Below are positions 18,481-29,307 of a stretch of DNA of 64,000 bases, piece by piece (within the stretch, counting starts at the first letter, position 1; every line of letters begins with the position of its first letter). Below the pieces are notes generated by a model, which worked only from the letters and a program-made list of their open reading frames with translations, searched no databases and was not told where the DNA came from. Origin of the DNA: Streptomyces justiciae (GTDB taxonomy: Bacteria > Actinomycetota > Actinomycetes > Streptomycetales > Streptomycetaceae); NCBI RefSeq assembly GCF_015163075.1, contig NZ_JADDXU010000003.1, positions 434,001 to 498,000 on the forward strand, read 5' to 3'. The position numbers were made by a program, and so were the translations under genes.

Positions 18481-20120
18481 GACAGCTCGTGGAAGAACAG
18501 CGGTGCCGCGTCCGGCAGTTGCGTGCCCGCCGGGACCAAGCGGTCGTCCAGCGCCGCCCACTTGGGCATCTGCGTCGTCATGTCCACCTGTACGCCCAGC
18601 TGTCCGGCGAGGTGGGCCGACCAGCCCGGCATCAGGGGGGCCGAGGTGACCGCGACCGCCGCGAGGAGTTCGAGGTGGGCGACGAGGCGGGCAGCGTACT
18701 CCTCGCGCGGGCCGGCGGCCCGGACCAGGGACAGCTGGCGCAGGTCGTCGACGGCGCGGTCGACGATCACGGCCAGTTCGGCGGCGGCCTTCTGCGGGGA
18801 GAACGTCTCCGCGCCGAGCGCGGCGGCGATGCGGGCGGGCAGTTCGGCGCGGTCCTCGTCGAGGAAGGTGACGGACAGGGCCGTCTCCGGGACCACCGAC
18901 TGGAAGTCCTGCGAGAGCAGGTCCAGGACCGTGTCCGTCCAGCGCTCGATGCCACCCGCCAGGACCGTGCTGACGGTGTCGGCGAACTCCTTCATGGAGA
19001 AGTTGTTCTGCTCCCGCTCGGGGCCGGTCAGCGCGAGGTGGAAGCGGAGCGCGTCGGCGTTGACGCGGCGCAGGAACTCGCCGCCCCAGATGGCGTGGCC
19101 GCGGCTGGTGGAGAACTTGTCGCCCTCCAGCCGGTAGAACTCGTTGATCACGACCTGGCTCGGCAGGGTCAGCGTGCCCTGCGCGAGCAGCAGCGCCGGC
19201 CAGAGCACCGCGTGCGAGAACGAGCAGTCGAAGCCTATGAAGTTGACGATCTTCGTGTCGGGGTTCGTCCACAGGCGCTCCCACTCCGCCTTGTCGCCGT
19301 TGGCCTCGGAGAGGCGGGCGGTGGCGGCGGCGTAGCCGAAGATGCCGCTGAACCAGGTGTCGAGGATGTGTCCCTCCCAGCCCTCCAGCGGGACCGGGAT
19401 GCCGTAGTCGGCCTCGCGGGAGATCGGGGTGTCGGGCAGGGCGCGCTCGAACAGGCCGTCCAGGTAGGAGATCAGGCGCGGGCGCCACTCCGCCTTCGAC
19501 TGGGCGTCCGCGTAGTAGGCCTGGAGGCGGTCGCGGTAGTCGTCGAGCGGGAACACGATCCGGCGCAGGGTGGTCAGGCCCGGCTCCTGCCGGCAAGACG
19601 TGCACTTGGGGTTGGCCAGGCCCGCCGGGTCCTGGGCGAGACCGCAGGCCTCGCAGTAGATGCCGTCGGAGGGGTCGGCGCAGAACTGGCACTCGCCGCG
19701 CACCTCGGCCTCGTAGAGGTAGCGGTCGCAGGGCTCGCAGCGGAAGACGGGCAGCTCCTCGACCTTCAGCGCGCCCGCGTTCCACAGCTCCAGGAAGAAG
19801 CGCTGCACGAACTCGGTGTGCGTGGTGTCGGTCAGCGGGCGGGTGAACCAGTCGTGGTGCATGGAGCCCAGCGACAGCGTCTGCTCCATGCGGTCGCCGA
19901 ACAGCTTCGCGGTCGGGTACGCGGTGGAGCCGATCTCGGCGGCGCGGCGCGGGACGTAGCAGGAGTGCTCGTCGGAGTAGCCGACGTACCGGACGTCGTG
20001 GCCGCGCTGGCGGAGGTGCCGGCTGAGGATGTCGGCGCCGAGGAACGGGCCGGAGAGGTGGCCGAGGTGGAGGTCGCCGTTGGGGTTGGGCGGGGCGCTG
20101 GTGACGACGTACGAGGTCAT
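18477..20120 (-). CDS. MetRS-like protein, candidate N-N bond-forming ligase partner
   Basis: A 547-residue class I synthetase-like protein. The HIGH motif (HLGH, 18-21) and KFSTS (335-339) are intact, so ATP-dependent adenylation is plausible. Four CxxC knuckles (Cys128/131, 144/147, 156/159, 173/176) replace the two of the housekeeping enzyme. In the methionine pocket the Leu and Tyr of SALPYING become Pro and Asn (SAPPNPNG), and HGT becomes HSC, so methionine is probably not the substrate. Family knowledge: MetRS-like domains fused to a cupin join an N-hydroxylated diamine to an amino acid in s56-p1 and triacsin hydrazine formation. The cupin here is a separate gene at 21935. The alternative, a self-resistance MetRS, is less likely given the changed pocket. 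Confidence 0.8.
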   Translation of the reverse strand: MTSYVVTSAPPNPNGDLHLGHLSGPFLGADILSRHLRQRGHDVRYVGYSDEHSCYVPRRAAEIGSTAYPTAKLFGDRMEQTLSLGSMHHDWFTRPLTDTTHTEFVQRFFLELWNAGALKVEELPVFRCEPCDRYLYEAEVRGECQFCADPSDGIYCEACGLAQDPAGLANPKCTSCRQEPGLTTLRRIVFPLDDYRDRLQAYYADAQSKAEWRPRLISYLDGLFERALPDTPISREADYGIPVPLEGWEGHILDTWFSGIFGYAAATARLSEANGDKAEWERLWTNPDTKIVNFIGFDCSFSHAVLWPALLLAQGTLTLPSQVVINEFYRLEGDKFSTSRGHAIWGGEFLRRVNADALRFHLALTGPEREQNNFSMKEFADTVSTVLAGGIERWTDTVLDLLSQDFQSVVPETALSVTFLDEDRAELPARIAAALGAETFSPQKAAAELAVIVDRAVDDLRQLSLVRAAGPREEYAARLVAHLELLAAVAVTSAPLMPGWSAHLAGQLGVQVDMTTQMPKWAALDDRLVPAGTQLPDAAPLFFHELS

Positions 20121-20134
20121 GGTCTTCGAAGTCC

Positions 20135-20740
20135 TTACGATGCGAGCTGGTTGAGGGCGGGCTCCGGCACGGCGCTCGTGTCGAGCGCCGGGAGCACCTC
20201 GCAGGTCGGTGCCACCACGCGGCTGTGCGGCGGGAGGTCGTCCAGGACGATGGCGTGGGCGCCGACGCGGGAGTCGGAGCCGACGGTGACCGGGCCGAGG
20301 ACGCTGGCGCCGGTGCCGATGATCACGCGGTCGCCGACGACGGGGTGGCGGCGGGACCCGGCCGGGCGGCGCAGGTCCTTCCACCAGCCGACCGAGCCGA
20401 GCGTGACCTGGTGGTAGAGCATCACGTCGTCGCCGATGCGGACGGTCTCGCCGATGACGACGGCGGTGCCGTGGTCGACGAAGAAGCGGCGGCCGATCCG
20501 CGCGCCCGGGTGGATCTCGATGCCGCTGACCGCGCGGGCCAGCAGCGACAGGGCGCGGGCGGTGAAGCGGTGCCCGCGCTGCCAGAGGCGGTGCGCGACC
20601 CGGTACGTCCACAGGGCGTGGATGTGCGGGTAGAGCAGCACCTCGGCACGGGAGGAGGCGGCGGGGTCCTTGGCGAGGACGGTGGCGATGTCCTCGGCGA
20701 GCAGCGCCCGCAGCCGCGGCCCCTTCTCACATGTGGTCAT
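20135..20740 (-). CDS. cysE: Serine O-acetyltransferase (CysE/EpsC type)
   Basis: A 201-residue left-handed beta-helix acetyltransferase that makes O-acetylserine from serine and acetyl-CoA. Seen: the N-terminal helical part (LLYPHIHALWTYRVAHRLW), hexapeptide repeats, and the catalytic block IHPGARIGRRFFVDHGTAVV with the active-site histidine, followed by IGETVRIGDDVMLYHQVTLG. The C-terminal tail is unusual. The start at 20740 overlaps the flavoenzyme stop by 14 bp and the MetRS-like gene follows after 14 nt. In this context it may supply activated serine for the pathway, for example for a beta-substitution, rather than for cysteine synthesis. No beta-substituting PLP synthase is in the cluster. 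Confidence 0.85.
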   Translation of the reverse strand: MTTCEKGPRLRALLAEDIATVLAKDPAASSRAEVLLYPHIHALWTYRVAHRLWQRGHRFTARALSLLARAVSGIEIHPGARIGRRFFVDHGTAVVIGETVRIGDDVMLYHQVTLGSVGWWKDLRRPAGSRRHPVVGDRVIIGTGASVLGPVTVGSDSRVGAHAIVLDDLPPHSRVVAPTCEVLPALDTSAVPEPALNQLAS

Positions 20741-21935
20741 ACGGCGCCTCCGGTCTGACCGGCCGTCCCGCGAGGAACCGCTGCGGACGGTAGGGCTCCA
20801 GGAGCTCCTGGATCGCCTTGCCGGGTACGGCGCCGCCCTCGATGATCTCCTTCGCCGCCAGCTCGGCCACGGCGGGCGCCATCTTGAAGCCGCCGCCGCT
20901 GAAGCCGAGGGCGAGGTACAGCCCGTCGGGGCCCGCGGCGCCGACGACCGGGCGCTTGTCCGGCGTGTAGCCGTCGAGGCCGGAGCGGGTGCCGGCGAGG
21001 GGCGCGGTGGCCGCCTGCGGGACCCGGACCGCGATCGCGTTGATCGCCGCTTCCAACTCGGCCTGCGTGAGCGGCTCCACGTCCCGGCCCAGCTCGGTGT
21101 CCGGCTTGCTGGGCACCCCGAAGTAGAAGCGGTCCAGGCCGTCCGGCCGGAAGTAGGAGCCGGTGGTGTCGTCGATGCAGGTCGGCACCGAGGCCCGCGA
21201 GCCGCGCCGCCCCGCCCCCGGCAGCTCGGCCTGCGCGAGGCCGATCCGGCGGGCGGTCACCGGGATGTGCACGCCGAGGTACTCGGCCGGGGCCGAGCCC
21301 CAGGCGCCGCCCGCCAGCACCACCAGCGGCGAGTCGATGCGGCCGATGGAGGTGAGGACGCCGGTGACGACACCGGCGTGCTCCAGGACCTTCATCGCCC
21401 GGATGCCCTCGGACGGGGAGACCCCGAGCCGGTAGGCGGCGGCCAGCAGCGCCCCGGAGGCCATCATCGGGTCGGCGTAGCCGCCCTCGGGCTCGTAGGC
21501 GGCCAGCGCGACGTTCTCGGTGCTGAGCCCGGGATAGATCTCCTTCAGCTCGTACGGGTCGACGACCTCCACCCGCCGATGCCCCGCGGCATCGGTGGTC
21601 GCGGCGGCGTTCTGCCGCAGGTCCTCGGCGTGGTTGTCGCCGACGATCATCACGAACCCGGTGCGCCGGTAGCCGCAGTCGCCGCCGATGACGTCGGCCC
21701 ACTGCTCGAACACCGGCAGGGAGCGCGCGGCGAGCCGCGTGTCGGCCACAGCGGTGTGGTGCAGCCGCAGCAGCCCGCCCGAACGGGACGTGGCGCCTTG
21801 GGCGTTGACCCGGCCCTGGTCGCACAGCACGATCCGGCCGAGTCCGGCCAGCGCGAGCTGGTGCGCGATGGCCGCGCCGATCACCCCGCCGCCGACGACC
21901 ACCGCGTCGGCGTGCGCGTGCACGATGGGACTCAT
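20727..21935 (-). CDS. FAD-dependent amino acid oxidase (DAO/glycine oxidase type)
   Basis: A 402-residue flavoenzyme of the D-amino-acid oxidase superfamily. The Rossmann dinucleotide motif VVVGGGVIGAAIA (Gly15, Gly17, Gly20) is N-terminal, and the C-terminal FAD contact GLYLALGFSGGGFKMAPA is intact. The homologous role in s56-p1 and triacsin is oxidative cleavage of the N-N-linked intermediate to release the hydrazine acid (hydrazinoacetate) from the lysine-derived part. Its ATG overlaps the cupin stop by one base (TGATG), indicating translational coupling. A generic sarcosine or glycine oxidase is the alternative, but the neighbours argue for the N-N role. Confidence 0.85.
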   Translation of the reverse strand: MSPIVHAHADAVVVGGGVIGAAIAHQLALAGLGRIVLCDQGRVNAQGATSRSGGLLRLHHTAVADTRLAARSLPVFEQWADVIGGDCGYRRTGFVMIVGDNHAEDLRQNAAATTDAAGHRRVEVVDPYELKEIYPGLSTENVALAAYEPEGGYADPMMASGALLAAAYRLGVSPSEGIRAMKVLEHAGVVTGVLTSIGRIDSPLVVLAGGAWGSAPAEYLGVHIPVTARRIGLAQAELPGAGRRGSRASVPTCIDDTTGSYFRPDGLDRFYFGVPSKPDTELGRDVEPLTQAELEAAINAIAVRVPQAATAPLAGTRSGLDGYTPDKRPVVGAAGPDGLYLALGFSGGGFKMAPAVAELAAKEIIEGGAVPGKAIQELLEPYRPQRFLAGRPVRPEAPYDHM

Positions 21936-22393
21936 CAGGCGGACACCCCTGCCACCACACGGGAGTTGACCGGACCGGACGGGTCGTCGATCTCGAACAC
22001 GGCGGCCCACTTGGCGCGTTCGCGGGCGATCGCCTCGGCGCCGCCCCACCAGATGGTGACGAACCGCAGCCGGGTCTCGCCGTCGTTGGTGAGGTCGTGG
22101 TCCTGGTACGGCGTGATGAACACCGTCTCCCCGGCCCGCACCCGGCGCGTCTCGTCGCCGATGCGCATGACACCGCTGCCCTCGGTGATGAAGAACATCT
22201 CGTTCTCGTCGTGGTTGTGCGCGGTGGACGTCTCGCCGGGCGCCACGTCCACCCAGGCACCGCCCCAGAAGGGCTCCTCGACCGCGCCGGGCCAGGGGAA
22301 GATGCGCCGGCCACTGACGTTGTACGGCTCCTCGAAGACCATGTCGTCCTCGTGGGCGGTGAACACGTGCATCAAGCTCTTCTTCTCGCTCAT
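21935..22393 (-). CDS. Stand-alone cupin, candidate metal site of the N-N ligase
   Basis: A 152-residue single-domain cupin. The metal ligands are visible: His59, His61 and Glu65 in GETSTAHNHDENEMFF and His99 in PYQDHDLTND. In the described hydrazine synthetases this domain is fused to the MetRS-like domain and holds zinc where the N-N bond is made. Here it is encoded between the N-monooxygenase (15 nt gap) and the flavoenzyme (1-nt overlap). GGGGGA lies 7-8 nt before the ATG. Confidence 0.8.
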   Translation of the reverse strand: MSEKKSLMHVFTAHEDDMVFEEPYNVSGRRIFPWPGAVEEPFWGGAWVDVAPGETSTAHNHDENEMFFITEGSGVMRIGDETRRVRAGETVFITPYQDHDLTNDGETRLRFVTIWWGGAEAIARERAKWAAVFEIDDPSGPVNSRVVAGVSA

Positions 22394-22408
22394 ATGGGTT
22401 CCCCCGTT

Positions 22409-23713
22409 TCACGCGGCGACGGGCTGCCGCAGTCGGCTGCGCAGGTCGCGGTGGATGGTGTCGGCCTTGGCGGCCATCTGGCTGAAGGAGGTGGCGGAGC
22501 CGATGCCGTGCCGCCACTCGGTGAGGCCGTCGAGGTAGAGACCCACCTCGCAGTCGTCGGTGGTCTCGGCGCGGTAGGCCCGGGTGACATCGGGGCGGCC
22601 CTGCGCGTCGAACTTCAAGTAGGGCTTGAACGCCTCCAGTTGGCGGGGGAAGGCGGCCTCGCGGTAGCCGGTGCAGACGATGACGGCGTCGGCCTCGATG
22701 ACGCTCCGCTCGCCGGTGAAGACCTCCTCGGTCTCCAGCCGTACGACGTCCCCGATGACGGAGACCCCCCGCACATCGGTGCGGCGGTGCATGTGCAGCC
22801 GTTGCCGCCCGGTGAGCCGGTCCTGGTAGACGGCCTGGTAGAGCCCGGTGGAGACATCGGGGTCCACGGCGGCGTAGTTCGTGGCCCGAGCCTGGTTCAG
22901 AGCCCGCTCGCGCTCCTCGTCGCCGAGCGCGTAGAAGTAGTCGGTCTCGTCGGGGAAGTACACCTCGTTGCTGAAGTGGCCCAGCTCGTACATCCGGAAG
23001 CCGGCGTGCCGGACCAGGGAGTGGATGTGGGCGTCGGGGTGGAGACCGGCGAGGTGCAGCACGATCTCACCGGCGGTCTGCCCGGCGCCGATGACGGCGA
23101 CGCGGTCCAGCCGGCCGAGTCCGGCCAGGGAGGGCAGCAACTTGCTCGCGTGAAAGACACGTTCACCGAGCGCGGGCCGGAACACCTCGGGGACGTAGGC
23201 CTCGTGACCGGTGGCGAGGGCGATGTTGCGGCCCTCGACGCTGTGCACGGAACCGTCCCGGGGATCACGCGCCACGACCCGGGCACTGCGCACCCGCCCG
23301 TCGTCCCCCACCACCGGCTCCACCGACAGCACCTCGCGGTGGTAGTCGACCCGGCCGCGCACCTGCCCGGCCGCCCACTGCACGTAGTCCGACCACTCCA
23401 GGCGGCTCGGGTAGCCGCCCATCAGCGTGAACGGGTAGAAGCGGCCGGTCTGGTGCAGATAGCTCGGGAACCCGAACCGGGAGCGCGGGTCGCGGGGCGT
23501 GGCGAAGTCGCGCAGGAAGTGGTGCTGGATGTCGGTGCCGGGCAGGACGAGGTTGGGCTGCCAGGCGGAGTCAGCGGCCTTCTCCAGGTAGCGGGCGCTG
23601 AGCACCCCGCCGTGGGCGTCGTCGTGGTCCTCGACGGCGGCGGCGAGCGCGATCCCGGAGGGCCCGAACCCGGCGACGACGAGATCATGGACGTCGTACG
23701 GGCTCATGCTCAT
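22409..23713 (-). CDS. L-lysine/L-ornithine N-monooxygenase-like protein 1 (SidA/IucD/PvdA family)
   Basis: A 434-residue class B flavin monooxygenase that would hydroxylate a side-chain amine. The FAD motif GFGPSG is at 15-20, the NADPH motif [10 protein letters not shown] is near the middle, and a CTGY variant of the usual ATGY motif is near the C-terminus. The substrate-side region [26 protein letters not shown] is typical of the family. It directly precedes the cupin and oxidase genes, so I assign it as the N-hydroxylase feeding N-N bond formation (lysine in the known pathways). The ATG at 23713 overlaps the aminotransferase stop by 4 bp; MSPYD two codons later is possible. Confidence 0.88.
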   Translation of the reverse strand: MSMSPYDVHDLVVAGFGPSGIALAAAVEDHDDAHGGVLSARYLEKAADSAWQPNLVLPGTDIQHHFLRDFATPRDPRSRFGFPSYLHQTGRFYPFTLMGGYPSRLEWSDYVQWAAGQVRGRVDYHREVLSVEPVVGDDGRVRSARVVARDPRDGSVHSVEGRNIALATGHEAYVPEVFRPALGERVFHASKLLPSLAGLGRLDRVAVIGAGQTAGEIVLHLAGLHPDAHIHSLVRHAGFRMYELGHFSNEVYFPDETDYFYALGDEERERALNQARATNYAAVDPDVSTGLYQAVYQDRLTGRQRLHMHRRTDVRGVSVIGDVVRLETEEVFTGERSVIEADAVIVCTGYREAAFPRQLEAFKPYLKFDAQGRPDVTRAYRAETTDDCEVGLYLDGLTEWRHGIGSATSFSQMAAKADTIHRDLRSRLRQPVAA

Positions 23714-25101
23714 CGGAGGGCCTCCTCGGCGGCGGTGAGGGCCTCGCGCAGGATGCGTCCGGCGATGTCGATCTCCTGCTCGGAGCAGTTCAGGGGCGGC
23801 AGCATGCGCACGACGCAGTCGTCACGGCCGCCGAGTTCGAGGATCAGCCCGCGGCTGACGGCCTCCCACTGCACGCGCTTGGCGAGCTTGGTCGCGGGCT
23901 GCCCGGTGACGGGGTCGTTGAGCTCGACACCGGTCATCAGCCCGAGCCCGCGCACGTCGGCGACGTACGGGCTCACCGCGCGCAGCCCCTGGAGGTGCAC
24001 CATCAGCTGCTCGGCCCGCGCCCGGACGTTCTCCAGGACCCGCTCCCGCTCGACCACCTTCATCGTGGCGACGGCGGCGGCGAAGGCGGGCTGGTTGCCG
24101 CGGAAGGTGCCGGTGTGGGCGCCCGGCGCCCAGGCGTCCAGCTTCCCGTCGTAGAGGATGACGGCGGCCGGCAGGCCCATGCCGCTCAGCGCCTTGGACG
24201 CGCACACCACATCGGGCTCGATGCCGTACTGCTCGAAGGCGAACCAGGTGCCGGTACGGCCGCAGCCGCTCTGCACCTCGTCGACGATCATCGGGATGCC
24301 GAGCCGCCGGGTGACCTCACGCACCCGCCGCACGAACTCCACGTCGGCCGGGATGACCCCGCCCTCGCCCTGGACCAGCTCCATGATCACGGCGGCGGGA
24401 AGGGTGATGCCGCCGTTGACGTCAGTCAGGGCGCGCTCCAGGAAGGTGGCGCAGTTGACCTCGCAGTTCTCGCGCTTGAGGCCGAGGGGGCAGCTGTGGC
24501 AGTTGGAGTACGGGAAGAAGTGCACGCCCGGCATCCGGCCGCGTACCGGCTCCTTCTGCTCGACGAGCCCGGTCACGCTCATCGCGGCCATCGTGGCGCC
24601 GTGGAAACCGCCCTGGAAGGTGATGACCTCCTCGCGGCCGGTGGCGGTCTTGCACAGCTTCAGCGCGGCGTCGACGGCGTTGGCCCCGGTGGGCCCGCAG
24701 AAGTGGATACGTGTCCGCTCCCGCATCGGCGCCGGCAGCATCCCGATGGTCAGCTCGGTGAACTCGTCCTTGATGGGGGTCGGGAAGTCCAGCCCGTGCA
24801 CGAACTCGTCGAGCTGCCGGTGCGCGGCGGCGAGCGGCTCGGGGTGGTTGTGCCCGAGGGAGAGCACGCCGGCCCCGGAGAGGAAGTCGAGGAAGACGTT
24901 CCCGTCGAGGTCCTCTACGTAGCTCCCCTTGCCGCGTCGTATGGCTATGGGGAGTTTTCGCGGATAGGAGCGTGAGTTGGATTCGCGAGCGGCCTGCCGG
25001 TCGAGAAGCTCGGCGCTGCGGGGCCCGGGAAGGGTGCCGGAAACGAAGGGTCCCGGGTAGCCAGGGGAGGTGGGAGCGGCGTGATCAATGGTTGCGGTCA
25101 T
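23710..25101 (-). CDS. Diaminobutyrate-type class III aminotransferase
   Basis: A 463-residue PLP enzyme of the class III, EctB/RhbA-like group that converts aspartate semialdehyde to L-2,4-diaminobutyrate with glutamate. Seen: [13 protein letters not shown], the PLP-binding [11 protein letters not shown] and the Schiff-base lysine in [11 protein letters not shown] cysteine cluster ([17 protein letters not shown]) found in some diaminobutyrate transaminases is present. I use the ATG at 25101; a TTG at 25110 sits only 3 nt after GGAG. It forms a tight pair with monooxygenase 1, as such transaminases do in hydroxamate siderophore loci. This suggests that diaminobutyrate or a related diamine is a building block. 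Confidence 0.87.
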   Translation of the reverse strand: MTATIDHAAPTSPGYPGPFVSGTLPGPRSAELLDRQAARESNSRSYPRKLPIAIRRGKGSYVEDLDGNVFLDFLSGAGVLSLGHNHPEPLAAAHRQLDEFVHGLDFPTPIKDEFTELTIGMLPAPMRERTRIHFCGPTGANAVDAALKLCKTATGREEVITFQGGFHGATMAAMSVTGLVEQKEPVRGRMPGVHFFPYSNCHSCPLGLKRENCEVNCATFLERALTDVNGGITLPAAVIMELVQGEGGVIPADVEFVRRVREVTRRLGIPMIVDEVQSGCGRTGTWFAFEQYGIEPDVVCASKALSGMGLPAAVILYDGKLDAWAPGAHTGTFRGNQPAFAAAVATMKVVERERVLENVRARAEQLMVHLQGLRAVSPYVADVRGLGLMTGVELNDPVTGQPATKLAKRVQWEAVSRGLILELGGRDDCVVRMLPPLNCSEQEIDIAGRILREALTAAEEALR

Positions 25102-25140
25102 GAGGGTCAAGCACTCCAGTTACGTCGGTGAGGGATACCT

Positions 25141-25178
25141 AGGGGCGCGGGGAACTGCGCGACCAGCCACAACGGACC
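25141..25178. repeat. Common Streptomyces intergenic repeat inside the operon
   Basis: The sequence GGGGCGCGGGGAACTGCGCG followed by ACCAGCC is a motif I recognise from intergenic regions across many Streptomyces chromosomes. Here it lies in the only long gap (89 nt) of the minus-strand operon and could act as an attenuator or processing site. Confidence 0.5.
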
Positions 25179-25190
25179 GGCACACGCGCA

Positions 25191-26512
<1,322 letters not shown>

Positions 26513-26516
<4 letters not shown>

Positions 26517-28006
26517 CGCTGAGTGCTCCTTGAAGTGACAGTCGTGAAGGTCGGGTTGCCGTCGAAGTCGATGCGCAGGCCGCCGATGCGGTCGGCCGCG
26601 TACACGCGTTGGTCGGTGCGGTACCAGAGGGGGATCAGGGCGAGGTCGCGGATCGCGATCCGGTCGGCCCGCCGCCAGGCGTCGACGCGTTCGGCGGGGT
26701 CGGTGGCGGCGCGGGCGCGGGCCACCAGGGCGTCGAACTCGGCGTCGACGTACCGCCCTTCGTTGTCGCCGTGGGCGGTGCCCTCGGCGTCGGGGGCGGT
26801 GCACGAGGAGTGCAGCAGCGGGAAGAGCATGTTGTCGGGGGTGGGGTAGTCGCAGGCCCACCCGGCGCGGCACAGACCTGCCGCCGCGATCGACGTGCGG
26901 TGGTCGACGAGTCCGCGCGCGTCGGTGCGCAGCAACTCGACCCGCCAGCCGTGGACTTGCTCCAACCCGTTGGCCAGAGCGATCACCCAGTCGTCGTGCC
27001 CGGCGCCGGTGTTGTAGGCGAGGTCGACGCGGGTACCGGGCCCGAGCCCCGCCTGCCGGGCCGCTTCCCTGGCCCTGGAGGGGTCGTACGCCGTCCAGTC
27101 GTCCTCGATCTCCGCGCGCGGGGTGTGCGCCTTGCCGAACCACGGCGAGAGCAGCGAGTGCGCGGCCGTACGGCTGCCGTGGAAGTGGGTGTCGATGAGC
27201 CCCTGCCGGTCGATGGCGGCGGAGACCGCCCGGCGGGCGTCCACCGAGCCCATGGGCGTCTGGTGGCAGAAGGGGATGAGGTAGAACAGCCCGGCGCCTT
27301 CCTGCTCCAGGTAACCGGCCTTTTCGGAAGCCTCCTTGGTCCGGGCCGGCGGGATGCGGGCGTAGTCGTAGGTGCCGTCGACGAAGCGGGCGTACTCGTC
27401 GTCGAGGGCGGTGACCGGGTCGAGGATGTCGAGGTGGATCTCGTCGATCTCGGGCCGCGGCCCGAACCACCGCTCGTTGCGCCGCAGCCGGATCGCCTCG
27501 CCGTGCCGCCAGGGTCCGTCCATCACGAACGGGCCGTTGCCGACCGGGAGATCGTTGTACGACGTCTCCAGCGCGGCCGGCGTCCAGGACGGCACCGGGA
27601 AGAAGACCGGCTGGAGCGTCTTGAGGTCGAACTGGACGTCGGGCTCGGTGAGTTCGACGACCAGCGTGGCGTCGTCCACGGCCGTGAAGTCCCGGACGCC
27701 CGCCAGGTGGTAGGCGGTCTCGGTGTTGGCCTCGGGGTCGAGGGCGCGCCGCCAGCCGCGTACGAAACTGTGCGCGGTGACCGGCTCGCCGTCGCTGAAG
27801 ACGGTGTCGGTGCGCAGCCGGAAGGTCCAGGTGGTGGCGGTCGGGTCGGCCTCCCATTCCCGAGCCGTGGCCGGGATCAGCCCGCCGTCCTCGTCGAGCG
27901 CGAGCAGGCCCGTGAACAGGGCCTTGCAGACCAGGATCCCCTCGCCCTCCTGGGCCTTGTACGGGTCGATGGCGGTGGGCTCGGTGATGCCCATGCGGAA
28001 GATCAC
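26513..28006 (-). CDS. SBP_5 oligopeptide-binding-protein homologue lacking a signal peptide
   Basis: A 497-residue family 5 extracellular solute-binding protein fold. The product starts VIFRMGITEPTAIDPYKAQE, which corresponds to the first residues of a mature binding protein; there is no signal peptide, lipobox or Tat motif. The GTG start overlaps the stop of the upstream ligase as GTGA, so an upstream start would run into that gene. Typical features (FTGLLALDEDGGLIPATARE, TFRLRTDTVFSDGEPVTAHSF) are intact. It should be cytosolic and may bind a peptide intermediate or have become catalytic. No ABC permease genes are nearby. Confidence 0.85.
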
Positions 28007-29307
28007 GCGGCGCCCCTGACCACGGGCGGCACCATGACGACGTCGAGCTGCTCGTCGAGTTCGGCGGCGATCCGCTCCACCCGGTCGACGTCCTCGACGC
28101 TGCGGTAGGGCGCGGCGACGGCGAGGGAGCCCGCGATCTCGTACCAGCCCTCGGGGGCGCGGCGGAGCCGGTCGCCGGGCTTGGAGGCGGGGATGTAGGA
28201 GCGGAAGTACGGGGAGTGGTAGGCGTCGCCGGGGTTGTTGCGGACCAGCGTGCCGGTCCGGTAGGCGAACTTGATGCAGGTCGCGGCGCGGGGCGTGGCC
28301 GCCCTGCGGACCTCGCCGTCGAGGACGGCGGCCCGCTTGGCCTCGTCGTCCCCGGCGAGCACGGCCTTCGCGTACAGCCGTACCGCGTCGATGCCGTGCA
28401 CCTCGCGCAGGTTGCGGTAGTTCTGGCCGCCGCTCATCCGGGTGGCGAACTCCACGACCCGGTACCGGCCTTGGGCGTCCTGCCGGAACTCGGCGTTGAA
28501 CAGGCAGTGCTCGACGCCGAGTCCGGCGACGATGCCCTCGGCGACCGCGACCAGCTCCGGCTCCTCCTCCGGGGTGCGGAAGGGCAGGGTGTAGAAGTCC
28601 TCCTCGAAGTAGGGGCCGGGCATCTGCATCTTGTTGGTGACGCCGACGAGGTGGAACTCGCCGTTGACGACGACCCCGTCGAGGGTGACCTCCTTGCCCG
28701 GCAGGAACTCCTCGATCAGCGCGATCTCGGGGCCGTCGCTGGGGAAGTAGCCGCCCCACTCCTCGGCGAGCCGCGCCACGTCGGTCAGCGCCCGCTCCAG
28801 CTCGTCCCGGTCACGGACCAGGCTCACGCCGATGCTCGCGGCGAGCGCGCTGGGCTTGACGATGAAGGGGTACGAGAAGTCCTCGGCCGCCTCCAGGCCG
28901 GCCTCGACGCCGCTCACCCCGGCGAACTGCGGGGCGGGCAGGGCGTGTTCGGTGAGGAAGGTGCGCTGGAGCTTCTTGTCCCGGGAGATCGCGTCGGCGG
29001 CGGGGCGCGGCCAGGAGTGGCCGAGCAGCTGGTTGGTGCGGGAGGTGACGGCGATGTCGCTGTCGTAGAAGGTGATCGCGGTGGCGATGCCCAGCCTGCG
29101 GGCCTCGTCGGCGCAGAAGGCGGCCATCGACTCGCCCTCCAGCTCCTCCGGGACCGGGATCACGGAGGCGAAGCGGCCGTCGGCGGCGGCCTGCTTCACG
29201 CCGGTCGCCAGGTGGATCTCCAGACCCATCCGCTCCAGGGTCTCGATGTGCTCGCGGTGCCACGCGTACGTGTTCCGCATGATCAGCAGGATCTTCGCGC
29301 CGCTCAT
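28003..29307 (-). CDS. ATP-grasp ligase 2 (amino acid ligase type)
   Basis: A 434-residue ATP-grasp enzyme that would form an amide bond through an acyl phosphate. Seen: an N-terminal Rossmann-like domain (KILLIMRNTYAWHREH), the ATP-binding lysine strand PFIVKPSALAASIG, the IEEFLPGKEVTLDGVV strand pair, and the Mg-binding end (FNAEF and VVEFATRMSGG). The enzyme resembles L-amino-acid ligases such as BacD. The ATG at 29307 overlaps the stop of the other ATP-grasp gene by 4 bp. With no NRPS module in the cluster it is a natural candidate for coupling pathway amino acids. Substrates are unknown. Confidence 0.82.
   Translation of the reverse strand: MSGAKILLIMRNTYAWHREHIETLERMGLEIHLATGVKQAAADGRFASVIPVPEELEGESMAAFCADEARRLGIATAITFYDSDIAVTSRTNQLLGHSWPRPAADAISRDKKLQRTFLTEHALPAPQFAGVSGVEAGLEAAEDFSYPFIVKPSALAASIGVSLVRDRDELERALTDVARLAEEWGGYFPSDGPEIALIEEFLPGKEVTLDGVVVNGEFHLVGVTNKMQMPGPYFEEDFYTLPFRTPEEEPELVAVAEGIVAGLGVEHCLFNAEFRQDAQGRYRVVEFATRMSGGQNYRNLREVHGIDAVRLYAKAVLAGDDEAKRAAVLDGEVRRAATPRAATCIKFAYRTGTLVRNNPGDAYHSPYFRSYIPASKPGDRLRRAPEGWYEIAGSLAVAAPYRSVEDVDRVERIAAELDEQLDVVMVPPVVRGAA

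Noticed and set aside
18477..20120. Second MetRS as a self-resistance gene against a MetRS inhibitor
   Set aside because: The methionine-pocket residues are replaced and it sits with a cupin, flavoenzyme and N-monooxygenase, so the N-N ligase role explains more. It is not fully excluded.
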